Of a DNA stretch of 64,000 nt, positions 18,067 through 26,500 are shown piece after piece (the stretch's first letter is position 1; each line of letters begins with the position of its first letter). The position numbers and the translations under genes are program-made. Under the pieces are notes generated by a model. That model was given only the letters and a program-made list of their open reading frames with translations. It was not told the origin of the DNA and ran no database searches. The DNA lies in contig NZ_CP096980.1 of the NCBI RefSeq assembly GCF_002006355.2, positions 2,852,001 through 2,916,000 of the forward strand, read 5' to 3'. The DNA comes from Clostridium felsineum DSM 794 (GTDB taxonomy: Bacteria; Bacillota; Clostridia; Clostridiales; Clostridiaceae).

Positions 18067-18813
18067 GTCGATTACTCCTCCTTTATTAGCGAGTTTTATC
18101 TCTGTTAGTCATACTAGAACCTTGAATTATTTAGCAATAGTGTAGTTTTGTAAATTTTATCTAGTGGCTATCCCTCCACAGCTTGTTATTACTGCTTCAT
18201 TGGTACTGTGCCACCACTTTCGCTATGATAGATACAAGTTATAACATTAGCGGAATATCAGCATTTTGCTGATATTCTGACATTTTCCGCCAGTTTATGT
18301 CTTTCCTTGTAACCGCAACATCTGTGTGCTATCACTTTAATATTTGCGTCCATAGCTTACCACGTTCCAACAAGTCTATCTGTACATATATCTTTAGGTG
18401 CTTACTATAAGCCTGTACGCTTGATTGTGCCTGTAACACAATATGGTATTTCATAACGTAGATTTTTACTCTACCACACGCACTCCGCATTGACGGCATA
18501 CACATTTCTATGTATTCATGATTTAGACCTGTACATTCGCAAGTTTGTCAGATTATTTCTAATCCATTCTCACCATAGATATTTTATAAACCCCCGGCAT
18601 ATAGGATACGGAAGTTGCCTCCAACTCCTTTTCGTTATTACATATTTTACGGTATCTCTCTGCCGACTTTACCGAGTTTTATACGCTTCACTTTAGCATG
18701 ATGAAACGCATATCGGAGTATCAGGGAAAGCGTTTCTAGGCGTTACCCTTTCATTCCACTTTTTGACTTGTTAGTTGTAACTTTACTTTCATAAAGCCCT
18801 CCGCTTTTATTTA

Positions 18814-19728
18814 CGCAAGTTTTGCTTGCGTTGACACTGTACGGAAACGTGTCGCACCTACATTCATACTAGTATCAATAGGAAAAGTAAATTGCTGCTG
18901 CTGATAATAGAAGATTTCTGATGAAGGGAAATCCAATTCTCCCACAATAGAATTAATTGTAAAGTAAGTAACATAGGATGTTGATTCCTCATGTTCAATT
19001 TTTAAATATCGCTGGTTTTCCTCAACCAGACAGCGAGTAGGCTTCAATAAATCATAGCGTTTTACCAAGGTTTCTTCTTTGAATTTCTTACTAGGCAAAT
19101 AGTACTCATAATCTTCATAGGCTGTTCCTATCTGACCATATAAGTGTTCAATGAGATAACCAAAATCATTTTTATCTAAACGACGAACTTTAAAACGGCG
19201 TGAAATCTTATTCTCCAATAGCTTTTCCATCTTTGTAAAACGTCCAATTTCATTATTACTCATTGATGCAAAGTCACCCATAAATTTCTGATTTACTTCT
19301 TTTAAGAAATCAGAAAGTACATTTATTGCTTCTTTTTTAAGATTCTTTATTGTTACTTCCTGTTCATTTAATATCAGTTTAAAACCAATAAAAAATCTAT
19401 AGTCAATCTGATTATCACCAATCATAGAAACCAGAGCTTCTGCTTGCTCGTCTATTTTTTTATATGCAACTTCTTTAAGTCTGCCTGTAACTTCTTCCTT
19501 TGAGCGTTCTTGTGTTGCCCGTATACTGGATTCTGTACTAATCTGTAGAGCATGAATTTTTCCATCACGATTTTGTGCTATTAGTTGACGGAAGCTATCA
19601 TGCACAATAAATTTCTGTTCTGCTGATAGAAAAGAATAATTATAAGGTATAAGCTCATAGTAGGCAAAGCATTCTCCATCATGATTCCAGACCAGATTAT
19701 TTTCAATATATTTAATTGGATATGTCAT
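18814..19728 (-). CDS. TcpF/VirB4-like conjugation ATPase, upstream exon
   Basis: The first about 305 residues of the VirB4-like ATPase. The ATG at 19726-19728 is preferred over a GTG nine bases upstream because AAGGAG lies eight bases before it, giving MTYPIKYIENNLVWNHDGE. It ends RTVSTQAKLA at the intron, where an in-frame TAA (18811-18813) inside the intron stops translation of unspliced RNA. The join STQAKLA/NKKALSTV agrees with an uninterrupted family member. It overlaps tcpE by 17 bases. Confidence 0.88.
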
Positions 19729-20104
19729 ATACTTCACTCCTTACTATTGTTATTGCCTCGTTCATCCTCTGATTGTGAAGCTTCACTGGTTTACCTGCAT
19801 AAGTTATTTTTGGTCTAATAACGTATGCAATAAAAGATTTTAAAAATCCATAAGGCTTCTTTCCGTCAAAGGTCTTCTGACACATAAACCAAGTTATCCC
19901 CATTGGAATTCCAAAATACTTTAAAAAAACTCCATTTATCATGGAAAGTGGCGGTATATTTCCTAGCAACATAACAACAAACAGTGACAAAACAAACCAT
20001 GTCATTTGTGTAAAGGTAATTGGAAATGGTAACTTAAAATCATTGATAGAATAAAGCACTTTTTCTACTGACCAGATATTTGTATAACTTCTTATTTTTT
20101 TCAT
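19712..20104 (-). CDS. TcpE-family conjugal transfer protein (Tn916 Orf17 type)
   Basis: 130 residues with two membrane segments (about 33-52 and 56-77) and a basic C-terminus (KSFIAYVIRPKITYAGKPVK), the TcpE pattern. TcpE is an inner-membrane part of Gram-positive conjugation channels. GGAGC precedes the ATG. It overlaps the VirB4-like gene downstream. Confidence 0.87.
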   Translation of the reverse strand: MKKIRSYTNIWSVEKVLYSINDFKLPFPITFTQMTWFVLSLFVVMLLGNIPPLSMINGVFLKYFGIPMGITWFMCQKTFDGKKPYGFLKSFIAYVIRPKITYAGKPVKLHNQRMNEAITIVRSEVYDISN

Positions 20105-20136
20105 GTGATGCTCCTTTCTTTTTACACTGAAAAAAA

Positions 20137-20161
20137 GGCAGTTCCATAAATAAGAACTGCC
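20137..20161 (-). terminator. Hairpin with T-run after ardA
   Basis: GGCAGTTC (20137-20144) pairs with GAACTGCC (20154-20161); the minus strand continues TTTTTTT. It lies between ardA and tcpE, so it may terminate or attenuate transcription into the channel genes. Confidence 0.7.
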
Positions 20162-20184
20162 ATATAAAATCAGTTATTTAATTG

Positions 20185-20685
20185 TTATCCTATATATTCA
20201 AAAACACCATGAGCTGTAACAAGAAAGTTTCCATTTAACTCTAAATCTCGTCCATAAGATTCATAGTCAATATAATCTTGAAGACTAACTGGTATTTCTC
20301 CAAATGTTCCTGTTTCTTCAATAACGTAACGTGCTACATCTTCCATATCATCACAATCTGGATAATAGATAATGTCGTCAACATGTTCTGCCATTTCTTC
20401 AAAACTGCTGAAGAAGTTTGTCTGAATTTCTCTCATTTCAAATTCAATAGGTGTTCCTTCAAGTTCTTCAGCCAAAGCACATAAACGATTAATTTCCTCG
20501 ATTGGAGTATATTCGTCAATATCAAAAGGAAGCTCATAATCGTGTATAGCATACTCTTCATATTCATTATTTAAGCCGATTTTCTCCTTCATATCTTCTA
20601 TATCAATTGGTGGAGTGAACCAAGCACCAACTAGCTCACCTTCATTGTATTTGCCTAGATTGGCAATGTAAACTTGCATTTCCAT
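20185..20685 (-). CDS. ardA: Antirestriction protein ArdA (Tn916 Orf18 type)
   Basis: 166 residues, strongly acidic, with the ArdA hallmarks VYIANLGKYNEGELVGAWF at the N-terminus and the elongated DNA-mimic body (EEMAEHVDDI, YPDCDDMEDVARYVIEE). ArdA mimics bent B-DNA and blocks type I restriction enzymes of the recipient. It sits at the usual Tn916 position between the relaxase end and the channel genes, flanked by terminator hairpins on both sides. Confidence 0.93.
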   Translation of the reverse strand: MEMQVYIANLGKYNEGELVGAWFTPPIDIEDMKEKIGLNNEYEEYAIHDYELPFDIDEYTPIEEINRLCALAEELEGTPIEFEMREIQTNFFSSFEEMAEHVDDIIYYPDCDDMEDVARYVIEETGTFGEIPVSLQDYIDYESYGRDLELNGNFLVTAHGVFEYIG

Positions 20686-20728
20686 ATAATAAAAAACACA
20701 TCCTTTCTAAAATTAGGTATAAAAAAAA

Positions 20729-20758
20729 CAGCAAATCTAAATAGATTCACTGCTTTTA
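20729..20758 (-). terminator. Hairpin with T-run before ardA
   Basis: On the minus strand AGCAGTGAATCT and AGATTTGCTGTT pair along their full length (with G-T wobbles) around ATTT, followed by TTTTTTT. It follows the gene at 20763 directly. Confidence 0.65.
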
Positions 20759-20762
20759 AAAA

Positions 20763-21305
20763 CTATTCTTCTTTATCAGTATAAAAAACACTTATATTTT
20801 TTCCTTTAATTCTTTCGTAAATTTCTGGATATAATAATCTAGTTTTTTCATGATTTTCTGGTGTAGCATTTTTCCCTGACTTTGGATGCTTATCCCAATC
20901 AACTAGTCTTTTTATATAGAGTTTATCGCTTTCCTCACAATTATATATTTTGCTAAGTGTTGATTTGGATATTTTTTCATTAGATATCACATGAGGAATC
21001 CTTTGATTAAATTCTTCAAAAAACTTATTTGTGGAAAATTTAGTTTTGCCATCTTTCAATTCAAGCATATCTTTTAATATTTTCAGTTTATCACCTAGAT
21101 ATGTATTGATTTGATAGCCAGGCAATACATCTAAAATAAGATAAAGTGTACTTCTTTTTTTTATAAGAGTCAGTTTAAATGGTTCACAATTCACATCAAA
21201 CATAACATTAAATTCTACACCATTATGAGTATAATCAAAAATATCATAAGTCTTATTATGTTTCAAAATATCCACATACAAATCATGTAAATTTAATTTG
21301 ATCAT
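20763..21305 (-). CDS. Uncharacterised element-borne protein
   Basis: 180 residues from the ATG at 21303-21305, chosen for GGGGGTG six bases upstream. No signal peptide or membrane helix. The N-terminal half looks like a mixed alpha/beta fold (HNGVEFNVMFDVNCEPFKLT); the C-terminal half is basic and ends IYERIKGKNISVFYTD. The overall look suggests the DUF6037-like proteins found in Firmicute elements, but this is recall of pattern only. It lies between tcpD and ardA, where Tn916 itself has no such gene. Confidence 0.6.
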   Translation of the reverse strand: MIKLNLHDLYVDILKHNKTYDIFDYTHNGVEFNVMFDVNCEPFKLTLIKKRSTLYLILDVLPGYQINTYLGDKLKILKDMLELKDGKTKFSTNKFFEEFNQRIPHVISNEKISKSTLSKIYNCEESDKLYIKRLVDWDKHPKSGKNATPENHEKTRLLYPEIYERIKGKNISVFYTDKEE

Positions 21306-21370
21306 AGGAAACACCCCCTAGAATACTTTTAATTATTATATCAAGTAATCAGCAGTGTTTCAACAAACCG

Positions 21371-21592
21371 CTATGCACCTATAATTTTATTGAATAATTG
21401 TAATAGAATATCTTTAACACCTGCTGCGTTAAATACAAGTCCAACGGCAATCAATGCAATAACTAAGAACCCTATAAGCTTTGAAAACTCACGTTTGAAG
21501 CCTAAGTAAACTCCAATAAAAACAATTGCCATAAGTACTAAAGACTGTGCATTTGATAAAAACCAATTGTATAAATTTTGTCCAAAATTCAT
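21371..21592 (-). CDS. TcpD-like small membrane protein (Tn916 Orf19 type)
   Basis: 73 residues with two membrane helices (about 14-31 and 38-57), MNFGQNLYNWFLSNAQSL start and LLQLFNKIIGA end. It closely matches the small Orf19-type protein of Tn916-family elements, a putative channel component. GAGGAG lies upstream of the ATG. Confidence 0.85.
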   Translation of the reverse strand: MNFGQNLYNWFLSNAQSLVLMAIVFIGVYLGFKREFSKLIGFLVIALIAVGLVFNAAGVKDILLQLFNKIIGA

Positions 21593-21648
21593 AAATTATC
21601 TCCTCGTATAATATATTTAGGTTTATAAAGGTAACCTATAATCCTCTC

Positions 21649-22845
21649 TTACTTTAGAATAGGACCTGTTATCACCTCCTTAACTGTAGCTGCCTGCTGC
21701 TTTAAAATCTTTTCATGTCTTTCTTTCAGTTTTGCATTGGTGATAATCTCATTTATAAACTTTGTATTATTAATTTCATCAAGCTTCATAGCCATTTTTA
21801 AAGTTGGGGCAACTTGACGAGAAAGCCAATTTAAAGTTCTTCTAAATGAATAAGGTTCTGGTTTAGTAGTAAGCTTCATGGAGTCTCTATTTTCTCCTAT
21901 AAACCATGCCCATTCATCATTTAATTTCCAATCACTACGCGGCTTATCATCATCTTTATCCACAAAACGAACATAGCGATTAATAATTTTAAAAGCTGTG
22001 CTCTCTGGATTGTCATAAAACATCAAATCTTTAAGTGCATAATAAGCTCTTTCATTTTTAAGTCTTATTTCAAAACGATTTTTTACTTCCGCATCTTCTA
22101 TTGGAATATTGTTTTTCTTATACTGTTCATAATCTTTTTCATAGATGCAAAAGTAAACTTCACTTTGAAGCGAACCAATATACAGGGTATTTCCCATACA
22201 TTCCTTTTCATCTCTGCGTACAAGCTCACCACTTCTATAATTCTTAAAACTACGAAAAACTGAAATGCATTCTTCATTTCTGCATTTTTCTGTGAGATTA
22301 GGAATATTTAAAATTCCAACCTTATCATTTATAGCAAGATCAAGACGTTTCATTACGCCCCCTTCTACCAGTGCATCCATAAAAAATTCATACCAGCTTC
22401 GCTCTTGTGCCAAAAGATAATTTTCAAATTGACGACAACCACGCCCTTTCATCTCTACAAGCACACCTTTTTCTTCTTCACCAGATACAAGTACAAAAAT
22501 ATCACCCATACAATAATGTTCTGAATAAGAATAGAATCCGTAATCTTCATGAAGCATATAGGAGAGTTTTAGCCTTAAAACACCTTCTACAATGTGCTTA
22601 ACATCAAGTGTTGGAAAACGAATTCTAACATAGTCAAATAGCATTTCTAGCGGTGAATCTGGATTAAACCGTTCTAATGCTTTTGAAATAGATATTTGAA
22701 GCTCTGCTGACGGCCTAACCTTACCAGTTTCAATGTCACTTAAATACTGCCTTGTAATACCAGCAGCTACCGCAAGCTTATTTTGTGAAATGCCATATTC
22801 TCCCCTCTTTTCTTTCAATTCTTTTACCCATGAGCTTTCTTCCAA
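21649..22845 (-). CDS. mobT: MobT-family relaxase (Tn916 Orf20 type)
   Basis: About 398 residues; start TTG at 22843-22845, eight bases after GGAGG. An N-terminal Cro/XRE helix-turn-helix (about 15-50, GISQNKLAVAAGITRQYLSD) is followed by the Rep_trans-type nicking domain (EMKGRGCRQFENYL, MKRLDLAINDKVG), the MobT architecture. In Tn916 and ICEBs1 this enzyme nicks oriT and pilots the strand. Unusually, its oriT (about 38000) is 15 kb away, with cargo in between. Confidence 0.92.
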   Translation of the reverse strand: MEESSWVKELKEKRGEYGISQNKLAVAAGITRQYLSDIETGKVRPSAELQISISKALERFNPDSPLEMLFDYVRIRFPTLDVKHIVEGVLRLKLSYMLHEDYGFYSYSEHYCMGDIFVLVSGEEEKGVLVEMKGRGCRQFENYLLAQERSWYEFFMDALVEGGVMKRLDLAINDKVGILNIPNLTEKCRNEECISVFRSFKNYRSGELVRRDEKECMGNTLYIGSLQSEVYFCIYEKDYEQYKKNNIPIEDAEVKNRFEIRLKNERAYYALKDLMFYDNPESTAFKIINRYVRFVDKDDDKPRSDWKLNDEWAWFIGENRDSMKLTTKPEPYSFRRTLNWLSRQVAPTLKMAMKLDEINNTKFINEIITNAKLKERHEKILKQQAATVKEVITGPILK

Positions 22846-22976
22846 TAAAAATTCCTCCAATCAAAAAAGCGCATATCAACTTTTAATAATTAGCTGACAT
22901 ATGCCTTATTTTTAATGTTCTTTACGAACATGTGATATTTATTTTTATACATCTATAAAAATTTACATAAAAAAAT

Positions 22977-23000
22977 AGGCCAAGAATTTTCTCTTGACCT
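22977..23000 (-). terminator. Terminator after the MBL-STAND operon
   Basis: AGGCCAAGA and TCTTGACCT pair around ATTTTC; the minus strand continues ATTTTTTTA. It closes the operon read from 30666 and separates it from mobT. The rest of the gap up to 23120 shows no gene. Confidence 0.7.
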
Positions 23001-23120
23001 CTACTATATAAATAATTTATTTTCTACAGATTATACATAAGTCTCTACTACAAAGATACTCACCAATAAAACAATTTTTGTTCTATCCTTATGTTTAATC
23101 TCGCTGTTCTGGTTATTACC

Positions 23121-23198
23121 TTAATACTTTTTTATTATCTTAATGAGAATGACTATTGCAGATCCAATTATATTGATAATAAATATAATATCGTCCAT
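23121..23198 (-). CDS. 25-residue hydrophobic peptide
   Basis: ATG at 23196-23198, ten bases after an AAGGG site and nine bases after the stop of the small gene upstream. It encodes MDDIIFIINIIGSAIVILIK followed by IIKKY: one membrane helix with an acidic start and basic end. Such peptides occur as type I toxins and as small membrane effectors or regulators; function here is unknown. The position at the end of the STAND operon is the main reason to list it. Confidence 0.45.
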   Translation of the reverse strand: MDDIIFIINIIGSAIVILIKIIKKY

Positions 23199-23206
23199 TG
23201 TATTTA

Positions 23207-23467
23207 TTACCCTTCTTCATTACTTAACATATTCATATCAAATATACTATTACTCATCATATTAGCTTGTAGCCTAGCTGCCTCATCAACTGTAAGTAAA
23301 TCTATCCTCCCATTATCCATTCTTCTAACTTTCATTAAACTATCAACTACACCCAAACATTGAGATGCAAATTTCATTTTTCCATCTCTTATTGCTACTT
23401 CCAATAGATTCATTCTATGTTCAAATTCCTTTCTCGTATGCGGTATATTCATAGCATTTGTATTCAT
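23207..23467 (-). CDS. Small protein in STAND operon
   Basis: 86 residues, ATG at 23465-23467 with AAGGAG eight bases before. Mostly helical and soluble: MNTNAMNIPHTRKEFEHRMN, LLEVAIRDGKMKFASQCLGV, then DLLTVDEAARLQANMMSNS. No family recognised. It starts about 60 bases after the STAND gene, same strand, and no terminator lies between. Confidence 0.6.
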   Translation of the reverse strand: MNTNAMNIPHTRKEFEHRMNLLEVAIRDGKMKFASQCLGVVDSLMKVRRMDNGRIDLLTVDEAARLQANMMSNSIFDMNMLSNEEG

Positions 23468-23525
23468 TAAAATCACTCCTTATAATAAGTAAAAAAATTA
23501 TACAATCTCTATACTATAAATTTTC

Positions 23526-26500
23526 TTAATATCCATCTACTTCAATTATTGTATGTTCATGCATATCTAAAAATATTGTTTTAATGTCATCGGATATTTT
23601 ATATATTAGTTTCCTGTCTTTTGGAAAATTATTAGCTTGTTTTGAATTTATTATAACTTGACACCCTTCATTCTTCGCTAACCCACAAGAATCACTCCAT
23701 ACTCTTCCACTATTCCATATATCCATCTTAAAGTCATTATCTGTTGCCCTTATAATTCTTTTAAATTTTGTAGTAGGTAGAATTTGTGCTATTGATCTAC
23801 CTTTTACAAGAGTAGGCATCACTAAATTTACTGTGCAAATAATATCAGTCTTATCATTAGTTTCTTCATGTATATATTGATTAGAATAATATTTGCTTTC
23901 TCTACTTATATTTAATGAATATTTATCTATTGTATCATTTTGTGGCACAAGATATGTTTCTAAATTTATATTATTTAAACCTTGCTCTTTATCATATGAA
24001 TAATTGCAATAATACAATACTATATTATCTCCGTCAAATGTACATTCATTAATCAATAAATCATCGAATTTTCCTTGACTATATAATAACTTTTTAAGTT
24101 TTTCTGCTCTCAAATAACAATTAAAGCTTTCCACTTTAGGGCTTGGAAAATACGGATTTATTCTTCTAATATCATTTGCTATAATTTCACTTTTTTCTCG
24201 AAGTATATATTTATTTAATACCATGTTCAAACTTTTATATAATAACATATGTGAATATCCAAAATGCACAGTATTCCTATTAAATGATTTACATAAAGCA
24301 AAATTTAACTTTTCAAGCTCATCTATACTTCTAGGTGTTATTTCACTTATTATGTTATTAATTAATTCTTTTTTAATGTCACTTAATACTCCATCATGAT
24401 GTATTAGCTTAGCTATAATAAATTTTTTATCTGCTTTTTTTAAAAAGCTAATATTCGTGCAATCACAATCTAAATTTTCTACTTTGCTGAAATCTTGTGA
24501 TTTAAAATAACTCTCAATTGTTTCAACATATATTTGAGCATCTAGATGTATGTTACAATAATTATTATATATCTGTAAAAATGTTGATTTTAGAATAAAA
24601 TTATTAGAAGATATTATTTTTCCTAATAATTCATAATTATAAATTAAACTCCACAATTGTTCATCTTGTTTATCAGATAAATATAAGCATATAGTTACAC
24701 AAAGTTCTGAAATGTTAATATCTTCGCTAAAACATAATAGTAATGTATTCTTCAAGTATTCCTTGTTAGTTTTAATTAACCAAGGTAATAAATCAATAAT
24801 TTTCTGTGAGACAAATGGATCAGGATACCATGCTAACCATAGAATAAGTTCTAATAAAACTTGTTCTTCATCTCTTACTAAATCCCATTTTGTTATATCA
24901 TTATACTTATAGCTATATTGTGAATTAGGGATTACAATGGTTTCAAGGTGATCAAATATTTCAGAAATAATCTTCTGTTTTTCTAACTCTCCACATTGAT
25001 TTCCAATAAAATTATATAATCTATTTGCTATTATCCAATATCTACAATAATTATCATCTGTAATTATAGATTCTAAATTTTTAACTATCATCTCTGGGCT
25101 TTTAGCTGCATTTAGAATACTTTCAAAACAATGGCTAACTTCTTTACCTGAATTTTCACTCCATATATCCCATCCGCCTTTACGTATTTCTAATATAACT
25201 TTCTGATATGTATTAATAGCCGTTTCAATATTTCCCTTTATTAATTCCTTATCAGCATATTCAATATCTTTTTTACAATTTTCCAACACAGAAAATCTTC
25301 CAAAAGTCCCTTCTAAATATAAATCATCTTTAATTTTATTTGTATTTTCTTTTATTGAATCAGAGGCTTTTTTAATTGAAACATCTGTAGAAATATCACT
25401 ATCATACTTTGCTATAGCATTTTTAGTTTCAATTATTATTGTATCTTTGGATAAATTTAGCACTCTGCAAAGTTTATTTAAAATAATATTAAATATTTCT
25501 TTATTAAGATGCCTTTGATATAATTTTATAAAATAATATCTTTTCATCTCATCACAATCACATACTAGAATTGTCATTATTCTTTCAATATAAGTAGATA
25601 AATCATTACTACTAATTTGATTCATTTCATTAACAATCTTAGACTGTATAACAATATAATCATTTAAATATCTTTCATCTCCAAACATGAAAACTTCAGA
25701 CAAACTCCATATTAGTGCTTTTCCATTTGATTTTACTTCTTTTAAAATATTTAATATTGAACTATCTAAAAAAATACTATTAGCTATTCTATAACTTTTT
25801 AATCCATATTTGTTAGTATCAATATTTTCAATCTTAATATTACATTCTAATGCTTCCATGTCCGGATATATTTGAATCTTTAAAAAATTAAATGCAATAT
25901 TATAAAATGACTTTCTCCACAATTGACCAATTAAACTTTCTTTCTCGACTCTAATATATCTTTCAAATGTCATCCCACCTGCTGCTGAATCTAGCAAAAG
26001 GAAATTTCTTTTAATCAAGTCCTGTGTAATATCCTTTGAACTCATTGGTGCAAAACTTTCACTTAACAATGAAAGTTGATCTTCTTTATACCAAGTTGGC
26101 CCCATAGATGTCTTTAACATCTCATAGTATACATCTTTAGCAGTTTCCGTACACTCTATCAAATTATATATTTCAATTATATTAAGTAAATATGGTGTCC
26201 TTTCCCATCTATTCATAACTTTATTTTTTATTTCTCTAAAAGTTAAATCGACAATTCGTTTTATATATAATGTGTTAATATTATTTTTAATTAAAACATA
26301 TATAACTTCAAAAAGAACATTAAAATATCCTTCAGAATAAATTCCGAATTGATTTAAAGATTTTCTTTCAATAAACTCCAAATAGTATTCTATTTCGTCT
26401 TTTTTTAATTCTGTTATATATTCTGTAATATATCTAAATAAAATAGGAAATATTTGTTCTGGTATGCTATAGCTATGTTCAAACTTTGTTCTTTCATCAA

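Larger units (their letters stand above)
16132..18813 (-). mobile_element. Group II intron inserted in the VirB4-like gene
   Basis: About 2.7 kb between the two exons, carrying an intron-encoded reverse transcriptase. Near the 3' end is a domain V-like hairpin (about 16183-16226: GCCGTGTGAGGGGAAAC and its partner) and a domain VI-like stem (about 16140-16172: TAGCGATA pairing with TATCGCTA). The exact ends are uncertain by some bases: the 5' side does not show a clean GTGYG, and ten or so unexplained bases lie between domain VI and the resumed reading frame. The rest of the 5' part (18067-18813) is non-coding and should hold ribozyme domains I-IV. Confidence 0.85.
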
